Assembly: GCA_031763025.1 (NCBI GenBank)
Contig: JASSKH010000030.1
Coordinates: 4,517,495 to 4,581,494 of the forward strand
Length of the DNA: 64,000 bases
Direction: 5' to 3'
Source of the DNA: Macrocystis pyrifera
Taxonomy: Eukaryota > Sar > Phaeophyceae > Laminariales > Laminariaceae
Notes under the pieces: model-generated
Database searches by the model: none
The model's input: the letters and a program-made list of their open reading frames with translations, nothing else
Told to the model about the DNA's origin: nothing
Made by a program: the position numbers and the translations under genes
Shown here: positions 32,501 to 45,776 of the stretch, piece by piece
Position numbering within the stretch: the first letter of the stretch is position 1
Layout of the letters: each line of letters starts with the position of its first letter

Positions 32501-34429
32501 AACCCTTTTGCACAACCATCTCGACGTACCAAGTACCTCGTAAACAACAATAACACGACCCTTGCAGTAATAACACGATAATTCAATATGAACATCCTTG
32601 TACATACATACCCATTTCGCTCAGAGCCGAAAGTAAATTACTCGTAGATACACACATATGTCTGAACCAAAATAATTTCTTGCTGAAAAAGCAGGTAAAC
32701 CTCTGAACTATATATAACTTCTTGCTAAAATTATTCAAATAACGTACGACCTGGCGTAGATCTTTGACATATCTTGACACATACATACATATCTCGTACA
32801 CACTACTTTCGAATCCACACAAAAAGTCATATAAAATAATATCTAGACATTAAAACAACAGAAGTAGCAAAAACAGCAGCAGCAAGAACAGCAACATTAT
32901 TCACACTTAGAACCATACTACTAAAACAACAGAAGTAACAAAAACAGCAGTAGCAAGAACAGCAGCAGCTCATCTCCGAAAGAATTATTCACACTTAGAA
33001 CCAAATCAACAACATTCAATCAATCTATAAATATTTGTGAAATGCAAAGGTTTCAACATGTTGCAACATCGTATCAATATCCCTTGTTCGGGTTATATAG
33101 TATCAGTGCGCAGAATGATTAGTTAAAATTGTCCTGTTGACCCGGGCAGCATCCAGGGGAGCCGCTGGCCTATATCTTTGACAAGGAATCACATATAGAA
33201 TACGCGCGCTCGGTTTATCACAATAATTGTAAAATTAGGTAAAAATGGAATATAGACGAGGCGTATTACGCAGCTTGCAAAGTTGAGTATCAACTATTTA
33301 ATCAGTCGAACTCACAGCTGACGTATTTCAAAAATTATTAAAAAAAAAAAAAAAAAACGCGCTCGGTTTATCACAATAATTTTTTTAATAAATTTTGAAA
33401 TACGTCAGCTGTGAGTTCGACTGATTAAATAGTTGATACTCAACTTTGCAAGCTGCGTAATACGCCTCGTCTATATTCCATTTTATTTATAAAAAAAAAA
33501 GAAGGGAAAATCAAACATTTTTTCCCTTTTTTCCCACAGCGACGGTACGAGGATATTTTCGGCTGTTTTGTTGTTTTATCGAACTGTGTGAGAATGATTT
33601 CGTGTGCGAGCTCTCTTCTTGTTCACCAGGTATCTAAATATTGGACTTATCAATTACATCGTATTTTTCGACGTCCGCTTAAACTGCTCAAGCTTAGTAT
33701 CGTTTCGGCTAGTCCCTTACCTCAGGGATACACGTAAAGTATGCGTTGGTTTTCGCTCATCAATCATAGAATATTTCAACCTCTAAATTCGCAATTCGCC
33801 CGTTCACAACAAAACACGGATTGTTTCTCGATCTGTTCCAGAGTCTCCTCACAAGCCTTCCCTTTTTTAAAGCGATATTTTTGAAAGAAAACTTTTGGAC
33901 TTCGCGTTACCATTGGCAGCAGTAAAATCCAATGAAACAACAAAACAGCTACAATTAACTGTGTTTTTGTTACCTCCACACTGCGTACAGATCGTGGGCC
34001 TCAAGTTATTACAGCTGCGGCAACATACCAGCGGGTCAAACAAGCGAAGCTTGAACTGCACGCACCACAACGCAAGGGCCCATCCCTGAGCATGGAACAA
34101 CTCCATTTCGAAGGATAAGTTCGTCGGCAATGCAAAATAGCAACTCACGGTTCCTGGCACCAACAGCCCCGGCGCGCGGCCATCCTCGTCTGTAGTGGTC
34201 GCCCCCAGAGCCAACCAGCCCCCCCCAGAGCCCCTCCTAGCTGCTCAAGCTTGAGAGGGAGACCTCGCGCCGGCTTCCCAGTTGCAGTGTCGAGAGCGTG
34301 CGACGTAATTGGCGGACGTGCGTGAGAGGCTAGTTGCGCCGCCATAGGAGAACGTGTTGTCGTTCCGGCTCCAGACGCGGACAGGTGTCGTGCCAATCGA
34401 TCTATCCGCTCGTGGGCTGAGCTTGGCAT
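29538..34429 (-). CDS. 5-hydroxyisourate hydrolase, 2 exons, PTS2-like signal
   Basis: Exon 1 is 34149-34429 and exon 2 is 29538-29717, joined in phase 0 across a 4431-bp intron. The protein of about 153 residues hydrolyses 5-hydroxyisourate, the uricase product, to OHCU in the ureide pathway. Family signatures are complete: ITSHALDTATGKPARGL (catalytic His), DEDGRAPGLL (Arg), FHIPLLLSPFGYSTYRGS with the second His and the diagnostic C-terminal YRGS. Residues 8-16, RIDRLARHL, fit the peroxisomal PTS2 consensus (R-I-x5-H-L), and peroxisomes are where plants and many protists run this step. No fused OHCU decarboxylase domain is visible upstream. Within exon 1 the frame changes at the run of eight C at 34219-34226 (eight G in the mRNA sense): both sides are clearly coding and the run is one base short (or two long). 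Confidence 0.93.
29966..30053. mobile_element. piggyBac-type MITE, copy 4 (decayed)
   Basis: CCTCTAGGACAGGACTCCCG at the left and a decayed inverted end AACAGGG at the right, with TTTTGGGGACACA inside. Located in the intron of the hydroxyisourate hydrolase gene. Confidence 0.55.
30597..30700. mobile_element. TA-target MITE family A, copy 3
   Basis: 104 bp, ends TTACGGGGGTCCAAAGTCAA and its complement, flanked by TA (30595-30596, 30701-30702). Intronic in the hydroxyisourate hydrolase gene. The cleanest copy of the family. Confidence 0.9.
30740..31630. other. GC-rich intronic segment, no gene
   Basis: Unusually GC-rich patch (30750-30940) and a 141-codon minus-strand frame (31122-31547) without recognisable domain, inside the intron of the hydroxyisourate hydrolase gene. 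30960-31013 matches 877-928 inverted. Confidence 0.4.
31640..32140. repeat. Nested hairpin repeat
   Basis: Arms containing TATAGACGAGGCGTATTACG, GTTGAGTATCAACTATTTAA and TCACAGCTGACGTATTTCAA face their complements at 31920-32110. The inner part is duplicated three times in tandem (31760-31910), giving a palindrome with stuttered arms. The same sequence flanks 10590 and 33185-33490. Confidence 0.85.
32141..33184. repeat. Second copy of the host repeat (empty of both insertions)
   Basis: Inverted counterpart of 11354-11592 plus 15796-16330. Around 33030-33060 it reads through the site where the giant hairpin sits in the other copy, and at 33240-33260 through the solo-LTR site. Contains AACAGAAGTA(G/A)CAAAAACAGC repeated at 32860 and 32930. 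Confidence 0.85.
33185..33490. repeat. Hairpin repeat, second copy
   Basis: Same arms as 31640-32140 in a simpler palindrome centred on a poly(A) tract near 33340-33356. Confidence 0.85.
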
Positions 34430-36404
34430 GAGCTACAATAAGCGAACGTAGATAAGCAGCAGCAACTGACACGGGCACAGCTTGCTGGGTCGGTGGCACC
34501 CCGAAGATAGAGCTCAAAGCGCACACACACAAAAGCGGCGCAATACGAAATTCGCGTGGTGTATCTCCCCATATGCATAACGCAAATTTGGCATGTTGGA
34601 ACTCCCGATTGATCTCTCTCAGAGACTGCGCTCACGAACTGTAAGGTACAGCGCTTTGCAGTGCTTCACGATGACGAGAAGATCACGTGCGGAGATGGGT
34701 TTGACTTCCGTGCTTTGCGCACTGTCTCTCTCTCTGAGTGAGCCCTTCCTGACCCCTGCAGTAGTGACACGGTATGATATTTCGGCGGCATTGTCTGCAA
34801 TATCAACATGTGGCACAGCAGCAGCAGAGGTTACTGGTTCATTGGCAGGCGGACAAGATCATAGGTTGACAGGTGTGTGAGCGGTTCAGGACCCACTGCA
34901 GCTGAAACCGATGTGTACGACCGCTGAAGGATTGTACTGGCAGCCAGTGTTGGACATGGACATGCACGGTTGAGCTCTGGTTGAGTTCTCACGTGCATTA
35001 TGTTGTGTGTTACGATGCTGGCGTTCTGTTGCTTTGTGTATACCAGGTAGTAGGCGGATCGCCTTTTTATAATGCAACGGGAGATCTGATGGTTGAGTAA
35101 GGAAGTTGAGAGAGACAGGCGAGAGCAATTAGTGCAGAGTCGAGAGTCGAGACCAATCCGACCCAACAGCGAATACACTACATGCGTGCTGCTGACGTAT
35201 CGTACCGGTACATAAATGGTGCTGGTACAAAGGGTTTGCATCTGACGACGCCCGCTCATTGGAGCGAGCCCAATGCCTTGGTTTTGGCGAGACGTGTGTG
35301 CGGACAGATTTACGCTGAGAGCGAATCCGAAACACCACCACCGGGCTTGCATCTGGGGCGTCCCATGTAGAGGGCGCTACCTATACTAATGAGTTTCCTA
35401 GGGAAAAAACAAAAGCAAAAAAAAAAGCGCTCAGGTAATTGTTGCTCAGGGTTTGTCGAAGTCTTGCCGCAATAAAGACGTTGAAGGCTATTTTTTTCCC
35501 TGAGCGGATTCTTTTTTTCCAGATGCTCAGGGTTACGGGCTGCAAAACAGGGTTTACCCTGAGCAAAGAAGCTGCTCCGGGTAATGGTCATGGCACAGAG
35601 CACAGGTAGTAAAGGATGTCTGTACCGTCACACAAGCAGCCCGGAACTGACACTGACTCGCCGCCATAGCTTAGGGCGACAAGGTGCGCCATCTGCTCGA
35701 ACCAGTCGTCGTTTGGTTCGTGATTCTTTGGCGGCGAGGAAGTACAGAGCAGCTTCGGCTATCTCAGCAGGCAAGGAGGTGGAGCATGCATCGTCTATCT
35801 TTAGACAAAATGAAGAGAAGCGACCTAGCAACCTCACGCCGCGTGACGGTGAGGAGGGCGGTGATGGCGTAGAAGGTACGCGAGGCGGACGACCACTCGC
35901 CAAAGCGTTGGGGCAGCCGGGCGCACCACCTCCTCCACCAGTAGGCGTTTGGTTGTGGTGGGGCTACAGGTACTGCTGTATAGCAGCTGTACAGCAGGCA
36001 ATCGCAGCAGGCGAGGCGAAGTGAGCAGGAGCAGCTCTCGATAGATGTACGCACATCACGCTGCACACCAAAACGAAGAGACGCAAACCTCGAGCTAGGT
36101 GGCGGCTTGGAGGACAGCGACGGTGGAGATCGTGTTATAGTGATGGAGGAGCGGGAGGGGCAGGTCGGGGCGAAAGGTGGTGGAACACGCGGCGGTCGAC
36201 TGCACGGTACTCGAAGCTTGCTGTGAAAAATCGGGAAGCTTGAACGCGGGTCCACGTCATGGTATTCCTCCTCCCACCCTGAGCGTTTTTTTTGCTTCAA
36301 GCTTTTCCAAATGCTGGAAGCACCCACCATGAGCACCCACCCTGAGCACCCACCCTCAGGGTGTGAGCAAAGTTTTTTTTTTTTTTTTTCTCGAACTGTA
36401 ATAG
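34430..36404. other. Divergent intergenic region
   Basis: Lies between the start codons of the hydroxyisourate hydrolase (-) and the alcohol dehydrogenase-like gene (+), so it should hold at least one promoter; no core element is evident. CCCTGAGC/GCTCAGGG words recur at 35430-35580 and 36280-36365. A 236-codon minus-strand frame (35764-36474) is Ser/Pro/Arg-rich without domains and I do not call it. Confidence 0.45.
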
Positions 36405-37405
36405 ACAAGGCGCTTCTCTCCGCGGGCGGCCTACGCCGCCCGCCACGCTCGCTCAGGAAGGAAAAGTACGTCAAATTATGCGAAGCGGACAGAAGGTTGA
36501 TGATTGAATATAGATTTTTTTATGATTGTTGTAGTTGCAAATTGGCGACTTGATAATGCCAAGAGTCCCGCCGCCATGCTTCAGGAGAAAATAGCTCAGA
36601 CGCCACATACGCTTCGCGTCGCGGGCGGTTCCGCCCTCTACGCTCGTTCACATTCTGTACGTACGTACATACCCCAGGTAGGGTACTTATGTTCTTTTGA
36701 TATGCTGTATGTACCTGGTAAGTACGAAAGAGAAAGCACAGCAAAGCACAGCAGCAGCACCGCAAAAACAATGAAAATGAAACCGAAAATTTCGGAAAGA
36801 AGAAAAAATCCCCGTCCCCTCTCATGTAATAATTTTCTGCCTGATTGGAACACCTTGCACCGCCAGTCCAAAATGAAAAAAATCGAACAGCAGAGCTTCT
36901 CTCTCAGCCTCGTACGCGTCCCGCCCCTCTCGCAACCACCTCGCCACCGATTCGGTCCGGGTAAAGCTTTTCTCCCTCTCTTGTCACAGTGAGCCCCGTC
37001 GCCCGCCCGCGTGAAGCCCGGTGCTCAACGTGACCCTCGTTCGCCAGCTCGACAATGTTGGTGCTCAGACTGCATACGTCTCTCGGTGAACTTCAGCTTG
37101 TACGCAAAAATAAGCACCGCTTGAATATTATCCTGCAATCCCGAACGAACTTATGGACTCCTACATACTCGATCTAATTTTTCGTATGGAGGCCAGACAG
37201 AGCCCATTCATGCTTCCCTCGTGTCTCGAGGCACGCACGACGCCTGGCCACGAAACGGCGACCGCGCTCCTTGCAACCCCCCTCTACCCGCCAGCATCCG
37301 CTGACACCCGCGACGGCGCCGGGCTCGCCCGCGGTGCCGTGCTCCGAGTACACGCACGCACACGAAACGAAAGAAGAAAACAGGGAAAAAGAACTGAAAG
37401 TGCAA
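36405..37405. repeat. Dispersed repeat, copy 2 (uninterrupted)
   Basis: Continuous counterpart of 2708-3457 plus 4585-4800. It provides the empty site for the TRIM at 3458-4584 near 37187-37194 (GGCCAGACAGAG). Confidence 0.8.
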
Positions 37406-37769
37406 AAAGAAGTTTCAACGAGCCGGTGAAAAAAAGCGAAAGAGAGCCTGCCAAACCGCTGAAAAATAAAATCGACCTTTTCTTTTTCCGAGATTTTTCT
37501 TTTCTTTTTCCGGGAAAACAAGTGTGGCACGATAAGCAAGCACGCAAAGAAAGCAAAGAACGCGAAGAAAGCAAAGATCGTAGAAGCGACAAAAAATCGT
37601 GGCAGACTCGCTGAGCGCGAGGCAGGTGATTATATTCAAGCAATTTTAAGAAAAGGATAAACGCAAGTTATGTTTGTGTGTGCTGGATGAGCATATATTG
37701 ACGAGGGTTAGTTTACTATTTACAGTAGATATACTGCGATTAATTTGATACGATACGTACAACAAGTCA

Positions 37770-40700
37770 GTGTACTTAGAGCTTGTCTTGACCCTGTTCG
37801 ACTATGTTGCGCTTTCGTTGTTGCTGTTGCTGTTGCTATTGCCCTATACTACGCCCGTGCCAGAAATCCGGGACGGCTCGAGCATGGCGAGAGGGTGGCG
37901 CGCCCGGAGACGACGCCGCGTCTGCCAGACGGCGGCGCGGGGGCTGCCCCAGGGAGACGAGGGCATCGCAGGTGGGTCGCGCGGCGTCGGGATAGAGGGG
38001 GGGGGGTGTACTCATGTCATGCATGGCCGTAGTCGTATGACCATAGACCTTTGCATCCCTACAATGCCGGGACGGAGCATGTCGGGTTTTCATCGACAAG
38101 GGAGGGGGGGGGGGGGGGGGGGGTACTCATTATCATGCATGGCCGTAGTCGTATGACCATATACCCTCGCATCCCTACAATGCCGGGACGGAGCATGTCG
38201 GGTTTTCACCGACCAGGCAAACATTGCTAGCACCATGCGCGAAGCGCCGTGAGGTGTTGGGCGAGTCGCATGAAGGGTGAGCTGCATCCTACTAAGAGCC
38301 GCTTTAGAGGCGGATTTTCTTGCTTATGGATGATAGATAGCATCAATGAATTGATTTGATGTCTGGTGTGGCCACTCCCAGAGACAGCAATGGGTTTACT
38401 ATGGAACTGCCTCGTGGGTGCCTTACCATAAACACACTACGTGATACGATCATCCCCCTTGTGCGGAGTAAAGGTTCTCCCCACACAAAAATTATCCAAC
38501 TCGACCGCCAGCCGTGGTAACCGCCAAAAACAAAAACAAAAACGGTACCCTGACTGTCTAGCTCACGCAGTGAGAGGCGTGTTTTACGGCGTCGTCGCCA
38601 ACCGACGCCAACCCAACCTATTCGAAGGGGGGGGGGGGGGGGGGGCACCAACAACAATCGTACATCAGTATGAAGAACATATAGGCTGCATGCGGTAGTC
38701 TCGAACGGCGGCAGACGACGGTTTCCTCGTTTTTTGCGTAGGTGATGTGTCCCTTTCTTCCCGTTACAGTACCCCTTTGCCCCTGCAACCCCTACCTGAC
38801 TCTGAATTCAAGTTGTCGTTTTTTTCTTCTCGAAAGGAGGGTGCAGCTGCGACGGGATTGAGGTCGACCATGAGATACGCACAACCCTTGCTGTATTGTA
38901 CGTGGTACTCGTACGAACGATGTCCTTTTTGTTCCCTCCCTTGACTCGTGCCTGGCGTCTTTTTTGTTTGTGCCGCACTAACTTGGCACGACGCCCCAGC
39001 TGACCCCTCCCTCCCTCCCTTCGCCCCCTCCCTCACTCTGCCTGGCCGGTGAATACCCGACGCGCTCAGTCCCGGCATTGTAGGGATGCGAGGGTCTATG
39101 ATCATACGACTACGGCCATGCATGATATCGAGTACCCCTCCCCCTCCCCGCCCGCTCCGTCTCGAAAGGGGTGCATGGTCAATGGTCAAGTGACAAGCAA
39201 CTAATGAGTACGCCCCCCCCCCCCCCCTGCCCCTCGCGTGTAACGCTAGACCTGGAGAGCTTGGGCAACCCTGGCAAGGACAAGGACTACGGGAGCGAGA
39301 GGGCGTTGCAGTACGGCGTCAGCGGCGTGGCGGCGGGGGCATCGGACCACTTCTTTTCGGCCGACACCCGCGTGGTTTTTGGCGTCAACGCCCTAGAGAT
39401 CGGCCTCGTCGAGCTGTACGACACAGGCTTCCAACGGTGCGTAGCTTGGCTGGAAAACCTTACACACGTGTATCGGTTTGTAGTAGAAGTATTGTGATTA
39501 GGGGCGGGGAGGAGAGGGCAGTGGGGAAGGAGGGAGGTAGGGAGGGGGGGGAGGGGACGGGGGGGGACGTGGGGCTGGGGGGGGGGGGGCAGGTGAACTC
39601 AATATCATGCATGGCCGTAGTCTTATGACCATAGACTCTTGCATCCCTACAATGCCGGGACGGAGCACGTCGGGCCTTGACCGACCAGGCAGACATTGCT
39701 TGCACCAAGCGCGAAGCGAAACGTGAGTTTTTTTTTTTGCGAGCTTGTGAGGCGGACTTGCCTTAGGGTGACAGCTTGAAAGAGTTGTTTTATTTTCCGA
39801 TGTGTCCACTTCCAGGAAGAACAACGGGGGTACTATGTAACTGCCTCGTAGGTGTTTTACCGTAAACACATCGTGATAACGATCATTTCTCTTGTACTGA
39901 GGAAAGGTTCTCCACCCCGCACAAATGATCTATAACTCGATCGCCAGCTGTGACCGACCCCCCCAAGAAAAAAAAAAAAAAAAAAAAAAAAGCGGTAATA
40001 TGGTTGTCTAGCTCACGCAGTGAGCGGCATGTTTCACAGTGTCGTTGCCAACCGACGCCAACCCAACCTATACCTGGTATATAAGATTGGGGGGGGAAGG
40101 GTGTGCTCATGTGGGGGGCGTACTCTTTGGTTGCTTGCCTTGGTCATTTGACCATTGACCCCGCATCCCTTTCGAGACGGGGCACCGTTCCTACTCCCAG
40201 TAAAAGACAACTTCGACATTTGGGCGCTCACGATATCGTGCATGGCCGTAGTCGTACGACCATCGAGACGCTCCTTGCATCCCTACAATGCCGGCGGGCT
40301 CAATTGAGAGGGGGCAGCGGGGGGTGCGTGCATGGCGGCCCTTCAATTGATAAATCGTTATTGTGGGATGCAGAACAGGAATGGGTTTTGAAGAGAAGAG
40401 CGAGTCGAGAATAGACAGTGCACGATTTATGCGAAGTAGTTTTTACACACCAGAAAAGTCGGGATGCTGTCCTGAAAAGGTTTAAGACAGCAGTCAGCAC
40501 GGGTGGGAATGATAAAAGCCCTTGTCTGGGCTATTTGTTCGTCTTGCTTTTCGTAAAATCACTGATAAGACTGTTGTGCGCTATTTCGGAACTGCTCCAT
40601 TACGTTTTTCTTTTATGCATACGGTAAGTCGTTGTTTTGGGGGGATTTGATGCTGCCACCCAGATAATATTTTTGAAAGAGAGTTAGCGACGTCGGTTCC

Positions 40701-41057
40701 TGTTCTCGGGAAATCTCTTGCGCGCGCTCGCCAAGCCTCTCTGCGGCTGTTTGTTTTGTTCTCTGCCGGCTTGTGTTTCGCTCCGCTGATTCAACAGCTG
40801 TCACCACTGCTGCTGCTGCTGCTGTTGCTGCTGCTTCTGCTTCTCGTACTGCTACTACTACTGCTGCTGTTGTTGATGCTGCTGTTGTAATTGTTATTGA
40901 CGTTGCCGCTGCTTCCGCTGTTGCTTCCACTGCTGCTGCTGCTGCTGTTCGTACTGCTGCTGCTGTTCGTACTGCTACTGCAACTGTTGTTGCTGTTACT
41001 GTTATTGTTTTTGGTTGTCGTTGTTGCTGCTGCTGTTTTGGTTGTTGTTGTTGATGT

Positions 41058-41093
<36 letters not shown>

Positions 41094-44000
41094 GGTCCCT
41101 GCATTTGCGTGATTGTGGTGAACAGCGCGCTTATTGTGACGGGGTGGAACCAGGCCCGCGCCGACCCGGTGGTGTGGGAGCTGCTCCCCAGGGGGTTCGA
41201 CTTGGCGTGGCACTCGGTATCGACCGAACCGTCACTCACCGATGTCGCGCAAGGTGAACAAGCCGTGGGGGTAGGCGAACAAGCCGCGGTGGCCCTTGGA
41301 ATACACCAGTAAGTTCCTGTCGCTGCTCCTGCTGGTTGCTGCGACACGAGGGATGCCAAAGTGACGAGTGGAGCGAACGTTTCGTTGTTTCGTTCCTCGG
41401 GACTGATGATCGATTTCCCGCTTATCATGATCTATCCCCGGTCTTGAATGATCTGCAGTAGCAGCTAGCTCATGCTGCTGGGTGGGACCGACCCGGTGAT
41501 GGAACCCTGCACAACCTGCGTGATGTAACACATGTTTCCTGGGTTTGGACCTGTACTACTCTTACGGGGGACCATAGTAAATAGGACCTACGGTACACAC
41601 AAAAACCTATCTATTTACCTGTTTCTACTAACAATAATGGTCCTATTTACTATGGTCTCCCGTAAATAGGATGAAGATCCTGCACAACCTCTCACAACAA
41701 CGTCAGATGAGGAGGTACATGATCTACAGGTAGATGGATAGATCATGATCTGTCCCGAGGTTTGGGTAATTTGGCGTTTCAACTCCGTTTGATATTTTCT
41801 CGGAGATTTCTTGCCGATGTCCCCCCACCACCATGTTTTGCCTCGCACTGTGCACAGCGCGCCCCCCACCTGTCCCTCCACCCTTACGCATGTTAGCCTT
41901 GTACCACTGCCGTAGGGAGAGCCCCTCCTCTTTCCTGCTGCTGCTGCTGCTGCTGCTACTGCTCCTTTTTGTTTGTTTGTTTTTGTGTTTGTTTGTTTGT
42001 TTGTTCGTTCGTTTGTTTGATTATTTGTGTGTGTGTTTTATGGTGTGGTTTGTTAGGTTACGGTTACTACTACTGCGGTTTCCATTTCGGTTACGGTTAC
42101 AATGCCGGTTACTATCACTGTTACAGTTTCAGCTGCGGCTTTAATTTCGGTTACTGTTCCGATTCGGTTGTGGTTAATACGGGTACGGTCGTACGGTTAC
42201 GATTGCGGTCACGGTAACTGTTTCGCTCACGGTCACGGTTACGGTTGCGGGTTTCGTTACGGTTCGGTTGTAGCCACGATAGCTGTTTCGCTCACGGCCA
42301 CGGTTGCGGTTACGGTTACGGCTTTCGTTGTGGTCACTGTTTCGGTTCGGTTATAGTCCTGGTTACGGTTACGTGTGCGGTTACGGTCATTGTTACTGTT
42401 CCGGTCACTATTACTGTTACGGTTACGGTTAGTCTGTTACGGTTACGGTTACGGTTGCTGTTACGGTTATGGTTACGGTTAATCTGTTACGGTTACGGTT
42501 ACGGTTGCTGTTACGGTTACGGTTACGATTATTCTGTTACGGTTACGGTTACGGTTACTGTTACGGTTACGGTTACGATTATTCTGTTACCGTTACGGTT
42601 ACGGTTACGGTTAATGTTACGGCCGTTACCGTTGCGAATGCGGTTGCATCTCCGAACTCGAAGGAGCGGCATTGGCGTTGGAGCACCGCGCGGACTGCGT
42701 GGTCGCTATGGGGGGAGCGGCGGTGATCGATGCTGCCAAGGCCATCGCGGCCATCACCTACGCCGACAAGGACCACAAGAAGGCTGCCAAGAGGCTCATG
42801 GAGGCAGCCCGCAAGCCGAGGTGCGTTGTTTTGAGACGTGGGTAGTTTGGTTTGGGGGAAGTAAGGAAGGGGGGGGGGGGGGGGGGGGGGGGATTGGTGC
42901 ATCGATCGGTCGGTCGATTTGCTTGATGGAACGTTTACTCATTGGCTGGTTGGTTCGTTGATTGGTTGGTTAGTTGGTCGGTCGACCGGTCGATTGGTCG
43001 GTTGCTTGACGGACGTTTACGCGTTGGTTCGTTGGTTCGTTGACAAGGTTGGTTGGTTTGGTTTGGTTTAGGTTTGTTGACTGGTTCGTTGGTTGATTCG
43101 GCCGGTTGATTGGTTGATTGCGCGGTTTATTTTTCGTCGACTCGTTGGCCTGCAGTTCGTTGACGCGTTGATTGTTTTGACTTCATTGTACCTGGAATAT
43201 ACCAAGCTATAGTACATTGTTCTCGCCCTACGACAATGTGTCCTACATCTTGCTCCAGTCCGACCCAAATCGAATTCCCTTTATTGATAGTATCGCAATA
43301 CTAGTATTGGTATTCTCTCTTCTATCATTCTGAACCGGCTAAATATTCCACGTTTCCCTTCTTGAAGGCTCCTGCTTACACCTCCCTCCCTTTCTTTTCG
43401 TTTCACAGACTTGTTTCTATTTGGTTTCAATTTTTTTGTTTCTTTTTTTGGTTGATTCTGTGGTTCATCGGGCTCGCTGATTTCGTTGGTCACTTAATTT
43501 AATTGTTAATAGTCTATTTTATTCGTCGACTATTTTAGATCGATGGGGCTAGCTATAGGTATGTGCGCATTGCCTGATTGAGTGATCGGTTCGAGGCGTG
43601 GTCAGCCCCTTGATGGTGAATATTTGCGGACGTTTTATGCTTGGCACCCAAAGCCGACCCTCCGACCCGAACCCTATAACCCTATCCCGAACCTTAAGTC
43701 AGTGATCGGTGCTAGGCTGCTATGCTCGGTAAGAGTCTAGGGTGGTTCGGACGGCTTGGAATGCTGTGGCTTGAACACACTCTTGAGTTGGTTCGGCCTG
43801 CTCGAGATGCTGGCTGTGGCTTGGAAATACTCTAAAACTAGGTGGATTGAGCCGCTTGTAGCTATATACCCCCTTAGCCAACCAAGTTGCGCTGAAGGAT
43901 ACTTTCAGGAGATTCAACAGGCGACGACTATGCCTTGACTTGTCCGTGCGTTGATTGATTCACTTTATCTATTTGAATGGTTCGGTCAATTTTTCCGAGT

Positions 44001-45726
44001 GACTGGTCACGACCGAACGGGTAGCTTGCTGTGTCATTGGTGGAGCAACCGACCGGTTGATCGGTCGACCGACTCGATTGCGTGCGACTACAGCAGTAGT
44101 ACGATCCTTCGTAACGCTCGATCGGTCGGTTGTTTGGTTGGTTGTACTTTCTCGATCCTCATGCCCCATCTGTCCTTCTAGCGTGACTACTGCCGCTTGT
44201 CTGGTTGGCCGACCGCCCTTCGTGGCCATCGAACAATAGATTGATCGACGGCTGCCCCTTATTTTCTCCTCCACCCGCTTGGCATCCATTTACAATCAAC
44301 CAATACTTAAACTTGACCTACTCCCTTCTCTCCACCCCCCCCCCGCGCTCCCCCCCCCCGCCTCCATTTTTTCACTAGGGATATCTCTCCGGAGGAGGAG
44401 AGGGGCGGGGGCGGGGAAGAGCAGGCCGACCTGGCGCCTTTGTTGGGACCCATCCCGCTCGTCGCGATCCCCGTTATTCCGGGCCTGGGGTCAGAGGTCA
44501 CCCCTATGGCTACCATTCTCGATGACGGAGACCCCTTAGAGCCCGCCAAGGTAGGCATATTAATGTACTTCGTATACAGTATATGTGCGTATGTACTCGT
44601 GTCACGTGTGAGTATGATGTAACACCCAAAATAGTTTTATCGTTGAAATAACTAACCATTTGTTACTGAAGGTCCTGTATTGCCGTTGAAAAAGATGCAC
44701 GAAACAGCAACGTGGAAAACTCAAAAAGTGACGAAAAAGTTGAAGGCTCTGTAAGTATGAACCGTTGTTAAGAGGTTTGTAGCAGGACGTTGAAAAATCT
44801 GAAAGTTAACAAAAAAAGTCGAAGGCTTCCTAAGCATGTACCGTTGAATGGGTTGTAGAAACATTGGAAACTTTAATAGTACCGTTGAGAACGCTTACCC
44901 AAAATCAAGTTTAGAAACTACAGTTCTATTGAAAAAGGTTGTAGAAACATTGGAAACTTTAATAGTACCGTTGAGAACGCTTACCCAAAATCAAGTTGAG
45001 AAACTACAGTTCTATTGAAAAAGGTTGTAGAAACATTGGAAACTTTAATAGTACCGTTGGGAACGCTTACGCAAAATCAAGTTGAGAAAGTACAGTTCCA
45101 TTGAAAAGGCTTGACGAAACGTCAAAAAAAATGTTGCGTTACCGTTGGAAAAGCTTGACCGAAACGCTGTAACTCCAAAGACTCTAGATCTGCCGTTGAA
45201 AGCCAGTGAAATACCGTTGAAACGTAAACAGTGCGGTTGACAGATGCGTACCTGGTACTTCATAGTCTGGTACTGCATAGTTTTGATATACGAAAATGTG
45301 AAGATCGACCACCCCAAAGGTAGTTGCCGCGTCAAGTCGTGGTGGGCACGCGCGGTGCTTAGTACCCGCGAGGCCTGGGCAGGCAGACAGGTAGGTAGAG
45401 GATATGCAGGCAGGGAGGAGACCCCTCCCCCGGGCGCGCCCTCCCGAGGAAGCGTGTTGCGTGTGGCGTGATTCTTGGAGGACGGTGGGGCTGGTGCCCA
45501 GGCGGTCGTCATTCCTTTCTGCGAGCACACACACACCCTACCCCTCTCCCTGCTCATGCCGCCTTACACTGTCGGTAGGGAAACGTCTGTCACACCGTCG
45601 CTTGATCCTTCTTCCTGAGGTGTCGCTCGCGCGGCAGCCGGCAGTGTGATCCACCGAGCCGGACTGACTTCAAGACCGAGCGCCATAACAGAGCCGCCCC
45701 TTTCTTTCCCCCTCTCCCCTTTCCAG

Positions 45727-45776
<50 letters not shown>

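Noticed and set aside
35764..36474. 236-codon minus-strand open frame
   Set aside because: Ser/Pro/Arg-rich without motifs; its 5' end lies in the 36405 dispersed repeat and the frame is not kept in the other copy.
40613..41428. 271-codon minus-strand frame with long Ala/Gln runs
   Set aside because: Made by the intronic CTG array; it lies antisense to a well-supported exon at 41126-41253.
42055..42632. Interstitial telomere
   Set aside because: The unit GGTTAC is not a known telomere repeat of this type (TTTAGGG or TTAGGG would be expected), and it degrades into related hexamers as a minisatellite does.
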